The translations under genes and the position numbers were made by a program. DNA of 64,000 bases. Source: Liquorilactobacillus nagelii DSM 13675. GTDB taxonomy: Bacteria; Bacillota; Bacilli; Lactobacillales; Lactobacillaceae. The stretch covers positions 372,001 through 436,000 of the forward strand of contig NZ_CP049304.1 of assembly GCF_019444005.1 (NCBI RefSeq), given 5' to 3'. The notes below the pieces were generated by a model, which had not been told where the DNA came from, made no database searches, and worked only from the letters and a program-made list of their open reading frames with translations. Below, piece after piece: positions 57,021 through 64,000 of the stretch. How positions within the stretch are numbered: position 1 is the stretch's first letter; the number at the start of each line of letters is the position of its first letter.

Positions 57021-57227
57021 ATGAATTATGAATTTTCAGATGCAATTATGCTTTGTTTAAAAAGAAATAAACGACTAGGTGTCAAACCTTCGTCGCAATC
57101 GGATATTGCCGATCATTTTGGCTTGTCAAAACCTTATGTTAATCAGCTAATTAATGGTCATGTTACAGATTCAGCAAACACTAGGCAGCGGCTAGTGGAA
57201 ATTAAAAAATATGTTGGCATGGAATAA
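57021..57227 (+). CDS. Cro-like XRE helix-turn-helix protein
   Basis: A 68-residue single-domain DNA-binding protein with the HTH SQSDIADHFGLSKPYVNQLI. Divergent from the repressor, it has the size and position of a phage Cro or a short ICE regulator. GGAGTGGGG precedes the ATG. A near-palindrome TTGTTA-GA-TAACAA (56983-56996) is upstream. No phage genes follow it. Confidence 0.75.
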   Translation: MNYEFSDAIMLCLKRNKRLGVKPSSQSDIADHFGLSKPYVNQLINGHVTDSANTRQRLVEIKKYVGME

Positions 57228-57290
57228 AATCACGTAAAAAAGATATGTCTTGCTTGCTTTAGGCAACAGACATATCTTTTTTACGTGATT
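57228..57290. terminator. Perfect 23-bp inverted repeat, bidirectional terminator-like
   Basis: Arms 57228-57250 and 57268-57290 are exact reverse complements, starting directly after the Cro-like stop codon. The inner ten pairs (AGATATGTCT/AGACATATCT) are flanked by A6 and T6, like a bidirectional terminator; a further eight pairs (AATCACGT/ACGTGATT) extend beyond. Confidence 0.8.
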
Positions 57291-57325
57291 GATATTTTGA
57301 AAATTATATTTTTAATGCAAAATAG

Positions 57326-57445
57326 TTAATAACCCATGACTGAAAAAATAGCTGTTAAAAAGACAGTTCCTACAGTAACAAGGATCATAAGCCAAACAAC
57401 GACCATTGTGATTTTTTGAAATCGGCTGCGTTTCTTTTTTGCCAC
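57326..57445 (-). CDS. DUF4044 family small membrane protein
   Basis: A 39-residue peptide: basic start (AKKKRSRFQKI) and one membrane helix (TMVVVWLMILVTVGTVFLTA), ending VMGY. This fits DUF4044, a family of unknown function in lactic acid bacteria. The start is GTG with AAGGG upstream on the reverse strand; a strong promoter lies at 57481-57510. Confidence 0.82.
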   Translation of the reverse strand: MAKKKRSRFQKITMVVVWLMILVTVGTVFLTAIFSVMGY

Positions 57446-57480
57446 GTTTGTTCACCCTTTTTAATTATTGTTTATAGATA

Positions 57481-57510
57481 ACTATACCGTTTTCGCTTTG
57501 ATACTGTCAA
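57481..57510 (-). promoter_or_regulatory. Promoter of the DUF4044 gene
   Basis: On the reverse strand TTGACA (57505-57510) and TATAGT (57481-57486) are 18 bases apart. Confidence 0.75.
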
Positions 57511-57540
57511 ACGGAAAAACGAACACTTAGAAATTGCGAC

Positions 57541-57569
57541 TTGAAAATTTTGGTTATTTCACGTACACT
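57541..57569 (+). promoter_or_regulatory. Promoter of dapG
   Basis: TTGAAA (57541-57546) and TACACT (57564-57569) are 17 bases apart; a leader of about 75 bases with a large inverted repeat follows. Confidence 0.6.
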
Positions 57570-57600
57570 ATGAACGATTTATAATTTTTGAGGAATGGGA

Positions 57601-57631
57601 ACTCATCTAAAATTAATAATTTTAGATGAGT
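57601..57631 (+). repeat. 15-bp inverted repeat in the dapG leader
   Basis: Arms 57601-57615 (ACTCATCTAAAATTA) and 57617-57631 (TAATTTTAGATGAGT) are exact reverse complements with one base between. No T-run follows, so it is not a terminator. It ends seven bases before the GAGGA site (57638-57642) of dapG. It could be an operator or an RNA structure limiting translation. Confidence 0.8.
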
Positions 57632-57652
57632 GAAAGTGAGGAATGATCAACA

Positions 57653-58873
57653 GTGGAAATCATGGTACAAAAATTTGGCGGCACCTCCGTTCAAGATGAT
57701 CAGTCAAGAGAAAAAGCAATTGGACACGTTCAATATGCCGTTGATCAAGGTTATAAAGTTGTAGTAGTAGTGTCAGCTATTGGTCGTAAAGGAGCACCGT
57801 ATGCAACAGATTCATTATTAAATTTAGTTGATGGTGATCATTCATTGTTATCTAATCGTGAATTGGATATGTTAGTTTCAGTTGGGGAGATCATTTCAAC
57901 AGCTGTCTTTACCGAAATGCTGAAAAAACAAAAATTTGCAGCAATCGCATTAACGGGACCTGATGCCGGGGTACGGACAAATAATGAGTATCAAAATGCT
58001 AAGGTTTTGGATGTTAAAACAGATGCTATTTTAAAAGAATTTAAAACTCATGATGTTGTAGTTGTAGCCGGATTTCAAGGCCTATCTCGTGAAGGTCATA
58101 TGACAACTTTAGGTCGTGGTGGCAGTGATACTTCAGCTGCTTTATTGGGTGCTGCCTTGTCAGCTAAAAGGGTTGATATTTTTACTGATGTTTCTGGAAT
58201 GATGACAGCTGATCCACGGCTAGTAAAAAAAGCTAAATTTTTAAAAAATGTTAGTTATGAAGAAGTTGCTAATATGGCGCATGAAGGGGCAAAGGTAATT
58301 CATCCACGAGCGGTCGAAGTTGCTCAACAGGCACATTTACCTTTAAGAATCCGCTCAACGTGGGACAGTGTAGAGGAGTTAGGAACTTTAGTTTCCGACA
58401 AGGATTTATCAATTCGACATTATCGTGCGGTAACCGGAATTGCCCATCAAGTCGGCTTAACCCAATTTATTGTTGCAACTGCAAAATGGTCTGCAGAAGA
58501 CATTTTTAAATTATTAGCAGATAATCATCTAAGTGTTGATTTTATCAATATCTTACCAGAAAAAGTGGTGTTTAATTTAAATCAACAGCAAAGTCAGATT
58601 GCTAAACAATTACTGACAGCTAAAAATATTAAATCTGAAATTATTGAAAACTGTGCAAAAGTTTCGATTGTTGGAGCTGGAATAATGGGTACGCCAGGAA
58701 TTACTGCCCAGATTGTGTCAGCTTTGAGTACCCATAAAATTAAAATTTTGCAAACTACCGATAGTTACACAACGATTTGGGTGTTGGTCAATCAAACAGA
58801 CTTAATAGCAGCGGTTAATGCACTACATGATGCTTTTTTAAATGAACAGCAGGATGCTTCTGATGAAATTTGA
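57653..58873 (+). CDS. dapG: Aspartate kinase, DapG (aspartokinase I) type
   Basis: A 406-residue aspartokinase: VQKFGGTSVQDD at the N-terminus, FTDVSGMMTADPRLV, HEGAKVIHPRAVE, and two C-terminal ACT domains (about 265-395; GAGIMGTPGITAQIV). The sequence is closest in my memory to Bacillus DapG, which is inhibited by meso-diaminopimelate. It makes aspartyl phosphate for lysine, threonine, methionine and DAP. The start is GTG with GAGGA ten bases upstream; an ATG three codons on is possible. It lies two genes before mraZ. Confidence 0.9.
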   Translation: MEIMVQKFGGTSVQDDQSREKAIGHVQYAVDQGYKVVVVVSAIGRKGAPYATDSLLNLVDGDHSLLSNRELDMLVSVGEIISTAVFTEMLKKQKFAAIALTGPDAGVRTNNEYQNAKVLDVKTDAILKEFKTHDVVVVAGFQGLSREGHMTTLGRGGSDTSAALLGAALSAKRVDIFTDVSGMMTADPRLVKKAKFLKNVSYEEVANMAHEGAKVIHPRAVEVAQQAHLPLRIRSTWDSVEELGTLVSDKDLSIRHYRAVTGIAHQVGLTQFIVATAKWSAEDIFKLLADNHLSVDFINILPEKVVFNLNQQQSQIAKQLLTAKNIKSEIIENCAKVSIVGAGIMGTPGITAQIVSALSTHKIKILQTTDSYTTIWVLVNQTDLIAAVNALHDAFLNEQQDASDEI

Positions 58874-59225
58874 GTGGTTGATCCAATTAGTTATTATTAT
58901 TCTAATATGGGTTATTTTGCATTTTTGGAAGAAAAAATTTCCACACTTTTTTTTTAAGAGAATCTATCCAATTGATGTGGTCATTATTTATTTAATTTAT
59001 TGCATTCATTGGTTATCTACTGCGATTTTAGCAACTAGTTTATTGCCAGAAGTTTTTTTTGCAGCAGCGTTGTTAGGAATTGGCTTAACAATATTTTTAG
59101 CAATTACCAAAGGCGAAATTATTTATCCACTTTTTTGGCTTCGCTTTTGGCGCCTTTTTGGAATATTAGTTACAATTAGTTATGTAATTTTATTTGGAGA
59201 ATATTTGTTGAAATTTGTTTTTTAA
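58863..59225 (+). CDS. DUF3397 family membrane protein
   Basis: About 120 residues with four predicted membrane spans. DUF3397 proteins are encoded just before mraZ in lactobacilli; function unknown. Several ATGs overlap the end of dapG; 58863 gives a canonical MKFEWLIQ start and an 11-base overlap. Confidence 0.8.
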   Translation: MKFEWLIQLVIIILIWVILHFWKKKFPHFFFKRIYPIDVVIIYLIYCIHWLSTAILATSLLPEVFFAAALLGIGLTIFLAITKGEIIYPLFWLRFWRLFGILVTISYVILFGEYLLKFVF

Positions 59226-59262
59226 ATATTCACTTCACCTATATCTTATTTTTTAATCGTTT

Positions 59263-59288
59263 GAAGCCTGAAAAGGGCTTCTTTTTTT
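59263..59288 (+). terminator. Terminator after the DUF3397 gene
   Basis: GAAGCC (59263-59268) and GGCTTC (59276-59281) with a seven-base loop, followed by seven Ts. The mraZ operon therefore starts with its own promoter. Confidence 0.85.
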
Positions 59289-59392
59289 ATACCAATTTGC
59301 TCAAGTAGACTTTAAGAAACCGCTGAATTAAGCAAAAAGACAAAATGATAACTTAAATTTCAAATGAAAAAAGATTAGAATTATAATTTTTT

Positions 59393-59446
59393 TTATTGTT
59401 TTAATAATCAAGTGGTAAAATAGTGGTTGAGAGTGGGAGATTGTGG
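59393..59446 (+). promoter_or_regulatory. mraZ promoter with four MraZ-type boxes
   Basis: A possible promoter TTATTG (59393-59398) and TAAAAT (59416-59421), 17 bases apart, is overlapped by four GTGG direct repeats starting at 59412, 59423, 59433 and 59443, one helical turn apart. MraZ binds such spaced TGGG-like repeats and represses its own operon, so these are probable autoregulatory sites. Confidence 0.75.
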
Positions 59447-59483
59447 TAACATCAATTATAGTTAGTGGAAGGAGGCTAAGCTG

Positions 59484-59915
59484 TTGTTAATGGGAGAATT
59501 TCACCACGCAATTGATAGCAAAGGGCGGTTAATTATTCCAGCAAAATTTCGTGAGCAGCTCGCCGATCAATTTGTGCTGACACGTGGCATGGATGGCTGC
59601 CTATTTGGCTACCCTGCATCAGAATGGCAACAGCTTGAAGAAAAATTACAGCAACTTCCACTAACTAAGCGTGATGCTAGAGCTTTTGTCCGCTTCTTTT
59701 ATTCAGCAGCTACTGAATGTGAATTTGATCACCAAGGTCGAATTGTAATTCCAAAATCTTTGCGGCAACATGCAGAATTGACCAAAAAGTGTGTAGTAGT
59801 CGGTGTTTCCAATCGATTTGAGATTTGGTCTGAAGAACGTTGGAATAAATTTAGTGAGCAAGCTGAAGAAAATTTTGATGATATTGCTGAAAATATGATT
59901 GATTTTGGTTTGTAA
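59484..59915 (+). CDS. mraZ: Transcriptional regulator MraZ
   Basis: A 143-residue protein with two SpoVT/AbrB-like swapped-hairpin domains ([39 protein letters not shown]). It represses the division and cell-wall cluster. The TTG at 59484, eight bases from AAGGAGG, gives the usual ML/MF-MGEF start; the ATG at 59490 is too far. Confidence 0.95.
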   Translation: MLMGEFHHAIDSKGRLIIPAKFREQLADQFVLTRGMDGCLFGYPASEWQQLEEKLQQLPLTKRDARAFVRFFYSAATECEFDHQGRIVIPKSLRQHAELTKKCVVVGVSNRFEIWSEERWNKFSEQAEENFDDIAENMIDFGL

Positions 59916-59935
59916 ATGATTATGGAGGAATAATT

Positions 59936-60871
59936 GTGGCAGAAAACTTTGTTCACAAGACAGTTTTACTGCAAGAAGCAGTTTCCGGTCTTCAGGTGAA
60001 ACCTGATGGCAAATATGTTGACTGTACTTTAGGCGGTGGAGGGCATAGTACTTTAATTGCCCAAAAATTGACATCAGCAGGGCACTTATATGCTTTTGAT
60101 CAAGACGAAACAGCGATTCAATTTAATCTACCATGGTTTAAAAATTTGCCAGTAACTTTGATTGCAGCTAATTTTCGTGAGATCAAGCGAAAATTGACAG
60201 ATTTAAACGTGAATAAGGTTGATGGTATTCTTTATGACTTAGGTGTTTCTTCGCCACAATTCGATGATGCCAAACGTGGCTTTAGTTACCGGTTTGATGC
60301 TCCTTTAGATATGCGAATGGATCGATCACAAAAACTGAATGCTGAAATAGTTGTTAATGATTGGCCTTATGGGAAGTTAGTTAAAATATTTTGGCGCTAT
60401 GGAGAAGAAAAATATGCGAAATCAATTGCTCGCCATATTGAGAAGGCTCGAATAATAGCACCGATTAAGACGACTGGAGAATTAGTTGAATTGATTAAGG
60501 CAGCTATTCCTGCAAGAGCAAGAAGAACAGGCGGGCATCCAGCTAAACGTGTTTTTCAAGCGATTAGAATAGCTGTTAATGATGAATTGGGTGCATTGGA
60601 AGATTCGCTGAGTCAAGCACTTGATTTACTTTCACCTGGTGGACGAATTTGTGTAATTACTTTCCAATCATTAGAAGATCGTTTGGTAAAAACAATGTTT
60701 AAAGAAAAAACATCCTTACCAGATCTTCCGGCTGGTTTACCCGTGGTTCCAATTGAAATGGAGCCAAATTATCGTTTAGTTACACGTAAACCAATTTTAC
60801 CAACCGAAGTTGAGTTGGAGCACAATCACCGGGCCCACTCAGCTCGATTACGGATTATTGAAAGAAAATAG
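59936..60871 (+). CDS. rsmH: 16S rRNA m4C1402 methyltransferase RsmH
   Basis: A 311-residue MraW ([59 protein letters not shown]). It methylates C1402 in the decoding centre. Start GTG behind GGAGGA. Confidence 0.97.
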   Translation: MAENFVHKTVLLQEAVSGLQVKPDGKYVDCTLGGGGHSTLIAQKLTSAGHLYAFDQDETAIQFNLPWFKNLPVTLIAANFREIKRKLTDLNVNKVDGILYDLGVSSPQFDDAKRGFSYRFDAPLDMRMDRSQKLNAEIVVNDWPYGKLVKIFWRYGEEKYAKSIARHIEKARIIAPIKTTGELVELIKAAIPARARRTGGHPAKRVFQAIRIAVNDELGALEDSLSQALDLLSPGGRICVITFQSLEDRLVKTMFKEKTSLPDLPAGLPVVPIEMEPNYRLVTRKPILPTEVELEHNHRAHSARLRIIERK

Positions 60872-60902
60872 AAGGATTAATTATTTAGAGGATGTGATTT
60901 GA

Positions 60903-61271
60903 ATGTCAGAAAACACTGCTACTCAGTGGCAAGAAGTTGTTCCGCAAAAAGATCCAATACATAAACCAGCTCCACGAAGAAATCTAACTAAACATCGTGT
61001 GGCATTTTCTAAACTGGAAATTAGCAGTACAATTATTGGAGCACTTGTATTAATGATCCTGACTATTGCAGTTATTTCAGGTCAAATTGGGTTAACCAAA
61101 GCACAATTTGATTTGCAGAAAATCAATCAGCAGATTACGACAACTCAAAATAGTAATGTCAATACGAAACAAGAAATTAGCTCTTTGTCCAGTCGTGACC
61201 GTCTGTTAGAAATTGCTAAAAAAGACGGATTGACGATGAACAATAGCAACATAAGGAATGTTACCAAATGA
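60903..61271 (+). CDS. ftsL: Cell division protein FtsL
   Basis: A 122-residue single-pass protein: cytoplasmic tail, membrane helix at about 42-62 and an extracellular coiled coil (TKAQFDLQKINQQITTTQ). FtsL acts with FtsB/DivIC in the divisome. Position between rsmH and pbp2x and ATGA overlap support the call. Confidence 0.88.
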   Translation: MSENTATQWQEVVPQKDPIHKPAPRRNLTKHRVAFSKLEISSTIIGALVLMILTIAVISGQIGLTKAQFDLQKINQQITTTQNSNVNTKQEISSLSSRDRLLEIAKKDGLTMNNSNIRNVTK

Positions 61272-63409
61272 ATAATAAAAAAAAGCAGCTGAAACGACAA
61301 ACCAATCGAAAGTTTTATGGAATCGGAATTTTCTTGATGGTAGCAATAATCTTTGCCGTTTTCATCGGCCGCTTTTTTTATATTGGCGCTTTTAAAACGG
61401 TTGATAAGGTTAATTTATCCAAAAAAGTTAGCCAGTTATACGCTAGTAAGACGCAAGTCAAGGCGCAAAGAGGAACAATTTATGATAATGATAATCAGCC
61501 AATTGCTGAAGACTCATCAACCTATAGTATCTACATTGTTTTGTCAAAAAAGGCGACGGCTTTTGGTAAAAGAGAATATTTAGCAACTAAAGATAAACCT
61601 AAAGCAGCTAGAGTCTTGAGTAAATATCTGGGAATTAGTTATCAAGAAGTTTTGAAAGATTTAAATCCAAGCGATCGCGATTTGTATCAAGTTGAACTAG
61701 GGAGTGCCGGAAGAAATTTATCACTTGAAACAAAGCAGGAAATCGAAGCTGCAGGGATTACTGGAATAAACTTCACTTCAACTTCAGCTAGACTGTATCC
61801 CAATGGAATTTTTGCTTCACATATTATTGGACTAGCCGAAAATCAAGCTGGTCAGTTAACCGGTGTTTCTGGGATTGAGAAAGCTTTTAACAAGGCACTT
61901 TCTGGACATAATGGTGTTCGCAGTTTTGAAAAAGACACTCGTGGCACACCAATTCCTGGTAGCAAGGTTAAATCTCGTGCAGCCAAAAATGGTGATAATT
62001 TATATACAACTTTAGATACTCGGTTGCAAACATATTTGGAAACGTTAATGTCGCAAGCCCAGTCAACTTATCATCCTCAAGAAATGACTGCAATTTTGAT
62101 GAAAGCTAGTACAGGTGAAATTTTAGCTGCTACTCAACGTCCGACTTATAATGCCCAAACTAAAGCAGGAATTAATCAAATCTGGCGTAATATTTTAGCA
62201 CAAGATAGCTACGAACCTGGTTCAACCATGAAAGTATTTACAATGGCAGCCGCGATCAATAGTGGTGTTTATAATCAAAATGCAACATTCAAATCCGGCT
62301 CATATGAAATTGATGGTAAAAAGGTAGACGATTGGGATACTAATGGTTGGGGTTATATTACTTATCGTGATGCTTTTATTAGGTCATCAAATGTTGGAAT
62401 GGCACACTTAGAACAACAAATGGGAGCCAAAACTTGGTTAAAGTATATCAAGAAATTCGGCTTGCTTAAAAAAACTGGTTCTAAAATGCCAGATGAGACT
62501 AGTGGTAGTATTGAGTTTGGTTATCCAATTGAGCAAGCTAATACAGCATTTGGTCAAGCAATCGATGTGACAGCTTTACAGATGATGCAGGGATTTTCAG
62601 CTATCGCTAATCATGGTAAAATGGTAAAGCCGTATTTGGTTAAACGGGTGGTCAATCCCAACAATGGCAAAACTGTCTATCAGGCGGGAACAAAAGTTGT
62701 TGGTAAACCAATTCGAAGCCAAACTGCTAGTCAGGTTTTGAGTATGATGCAGGATGTAGTTTATAATGAGAATGGTACAGGGTCAGCTTTTAAAATTAAT
62801 GGTTATCGAATAGGTGTTAAAACGGGAACCGCTCAGATCAGTAATTCAAAAGGTACGGGCTATCTAACAGGTGAGACAAATTATCTGTTTTCGGTTGTCG
62901 GAATGGCTCCAGCTTCTAATCCCAAATATATTTTGTATATCACGATGAAACAACCGACAACTTTTGCCGGTCAAACATCTGGTCAAATGTTAGCTTCAGT
63001 TTTTAATCCAATGATGAAACGTGTTCTGGATGAAGATCAGGAGACTACCAATCAAAAACAAACACAAGTTACTTTGCCTGATGTTACCGGTCAATCAGTA
63101 ACTAAAGCAAAAACAGCTTTAAATAATGCCGGATTGCTAGTAACTGTTATTGGTAATGGTAAGAAAATTACAGCTCAATCAATAGCTGGTGGACAGACAT
63201 CTCTAACTGGAGAAAGAATTATTTTATTAGCCAATGGCGAAAGACTAATGCCTGATTTGACAGGCTGGTCGCGAAGTAATGTGGCAGCGTTAGCTAATCT
63301 TTTGAATATTAAAGTTAGTTTTCAAGGTTCAGGATATGTAAAAAGTCAAAGTCTAGCTGCTAACAAGTCATTAACGAATCAAAAAAAGATTGTAGTACAA
63401 TTGAAATAA
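61268..63409 (+). CDS. pbp2x: Penicillin-binding protein 2X/FtsI-type transpeptidase with PASTA domains
   Basis: A 713-residue class B PBP: membrane helix at about 16-38, dimerisation domain, transpeptidase with SxxK (PGSTMKVF), SxN (RSSNVGMAH) and KTG (GVKTGTAQI), then two C-terminal PASTA domains (about 602-660 and 660-713). It is the septal transpeptidase partner of FtsW. Overlaps ftsL by four bases. Confidence 0.95.
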   Translation: MNNKKKQLKRQTNRKFYGIGIFLMVAIIFAVFIGRFFYIGAFKTVDKVNLSKKVSQLYASKTQVKAQRGTIYDNDNQPIAEDSSTYSIYIVLSKKATAFGKREYLATKDKPKAARVLSKYLGISYQEVLKDLNPSDRDLYQVELGSAGRNLSLETKQEIEAAGITGINFTSTSARLYPNGIFASHIIGLAENQAGQLTGVSGIEKAFNKALSGHNGVRSFEKDTRGTPIPGSKVKSRAAKNGDNLYTTLDTRLQTYLETLMSQAQSTYHPQEMTAILMKASTGEILAATQRPTYNAQTKAGINQIWRNILAQDSYEPGSTMKVFTMAAAINSGVYNQNATFKSGSYEIDGKKVDDWDTNGWGYITYRDAFIRSSNVGMAHLEQQMGAKTWLKYIKKFGLLKKTGSKMPDETSGSIEFGYPIEQANTAFGQAIDVTALQMMQGFSAIANHGKMVKPYLVKRVVNPNNGKTVYQAGTKVVGKPIRSQTASQVLSMMQDVVYNENGTGSAFKINGYRIGVKTGTAQISNSKGTGYLTGETNYLFSVVGMAPASNPKYILYITMKQPTTFAGQTSGQMLASVFNPMMKRVLDEDQETTNQKQTQVTLPDVTGQSVTKAKTALNNAGLLVTVIGNGKKITAQSIAGGQTSLTGERIILLANGERLMPDLTGWSRSNVAALANLLNIKVSFQGSGYVKSQSLAANKSLTNQKKIVVQLK

Positions 63410-63425
63410 AAAATGTGGTGAAAAA

Positions 63426-64000
63426 ATGCAAGCAAGCAAATTAATTGAATGTCTAAGATTTAAACAAGTTTTTCCAGCAGACTATGCAGATTTTGCGGTA
63501 GCTCTTTTAACGCAAAACACAAAGGAAGTCGTAGAAAATAGTATTTTTGTGGCAGTTAAGGGTGCACAGTTTGATGGACATCGATTTGTCGAACAAGCAA
63601 TTCAAGCTGGGGCAAAAATGATCATTGCACAAGATAAAGTTGCGACTGGGGAAGTGCCAGTGGTTTATGTTGAAAACTCAAAAAGAGCTATGGCTATTCT
63701 TAGTAGCCGTTTTTATGGGAATGCTAGCCAAGCTTTACGGATAATTGGGGTTACTGGAACTAATGGTAAAACAACGGTTACGCATCTTATTGAGGCGATT
63801 TTTCGAGCTCAAGGAGAAGAAACTGGCTTAGTAGGAACAATGTATCGCAAGGTTGGTAATGAGATCTTTCCAACTAAAAATACTACTCCAGATATTATCA
63901 CGCTCCAAAGGACTTTAAATAAGATGGTTGAGCGGCATGTTTCAACTGTCGCAATGGAAGTCTCTTCGATTGCTTTGATTCAAGGACGCGTTTGGGGGAT
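63426..64000 (+). CDS. murE: UDP-N-acetylmuramyl-tripeptide synthetase MurE, 5' part
   Basis: The first 191 codons of a Mur ligase, cut by the window end. The N-terminal UDP-binding domain (VENSIFVAVKGAQFDGHRF) and ATP P-loop GVTGTNGKTTVTHL (TNGKT at 112-116) are present, as is TTPDIITLQ, the MurE-type UDP-sugar/peptide segment. The residue that selects lysine or diaminopimelate lies beyond the window. Gene order pbp2x-murE as in Bacillus and E. coli clusters. Confidence 0.92.
   Translation, partial: MQASKLIECLRFKQVFPADYADFAVALLTQNTKEVVENSIFVAVKGAQFDGHRFVEQAIQAGAKMIIAQDKVATGEVPVVYVENSKRAMAILSSRFYGNASQALRIIGVTGTNGKTTVTHLIEAIFRAQGEETGLVGTMYRKVGNEIFPTKNTTPDIITLQRTLNKMVERHVSTVAMEVSSIALIQGRVWG

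Noticed and set aside
57653..57662. Lysine riboswitch before dapG
   Set aside because: The leader is only about 80 bases and lacks the multi-helix core of the known lysine riboswitch.
1..64000. CRISPR arrays, tRNA or rRNA genes, insertion sequences
   Set aside because: No regularly spaced repeats, no cloverleaf or rRNA signatures and no transposase or integrase motifs were seen on either strand.

Overview
The window is a 64 kb stretch of chromosome from a low-GC Gram-positive bacterium, almost certainly a member of the Lactobacillaceae. The evidence is the AT-rich sequence, strong GGAGG ribosome binding sites, frequent TTG and GTG starts, and gene strings typical of lactobacilli: yceD-rpmF; pbp2b-rpmG; yqgQ-glk-rhodanese; ynbB-glnR-glnA; gmk-rpoZ-coaBC-priA-fmt-rsmB-stp-pknB-rsgA-rpe-thiN; asp23-fakA-recG-plsX-acpP-rnc-smc-ftsY-ylxM-ffh-rpsP-rimM-trmD-rplS; DUF3397-mraZ-rsmH-ftsL-pbp2x-murE. 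Several small orphan families common in lactic acid bacteria (SPJ_0845, DUF3042, DUF4044) support this. I could not assign a genus.

Layout. 1-2.1 kb: yceD, rpmF, ysxC, a MazG-like gene and a small reverse-strand gene. 2.2-4.5 kb: a fused glutamine-type ABC binding protein/permease with its ATPase. 4.6-10.8 kb: uvrC, a convergent cation exporter, obgE and oatA. 11-16.7 kb: rnz, an SDR, lapA, recJ, apt and ktrA. 16.7-23.7 kb: a reverse-strand YfhO-type membrane protein, pbp2b, rpmG, yqgQ, glk and a rhodanese. 23.8-28.1 kb: DUF3042, miaA, ynbB, glnR and glnA. 28.2-28.6 kb: a reverse-strand YolD-like gene under LexA-type control. 28.7-40.6 kb: the gmk-to-thiN string. 40.7-56 kb: rpmB (reverse strand), then asp23 to rplS. 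56-57.5 kb: a small accessory island (ImmA-like peptidase, XRE repressor, divergent Cro-like gene, DUF4044). 57.6 kb to the end: dapG and the start of the division and cell-wall cluster, cut off inside murE.

How the genes work together. Most are housekeeping: ribosome biogenesis and translation (rpmF, rpmG, rpmB, rpsP, rplS, rimM, trmD, rsmB, rsmH, fmt, obgE, ysxC, rsgA, miaA), protein targeting (ffh, ylxM, ftsY), replication, repair and chromosome structure (uvrC, recJ, recG, priA, smc), phospholipid and fatty-acid entry (plsX, acpP, fakA), and the wall and its signalling (oatA, pbp2b, pbp2x, murE, stp/pknB). Nitrogen control is visible as glnR-glnA with a perfect GlnR box.

No tRNA, rRNA, CRISPR array, insertion sequence or integrase was seen. 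No gene-free stretch exceeds about 300 bases. The most interesting non-routine items are the ImmA/XRE/Cro-like switch with paired operators, a stand-alone YolD gene with two SOS boxes and no polymerase partner, a miaA gene with no ATG/GTG/TTG start, a terminator-like hairpin in the rimM leader, and a perfect 15-bp inverted repeat in front of dapG. None of these proves a new system; they are the places worth checking.
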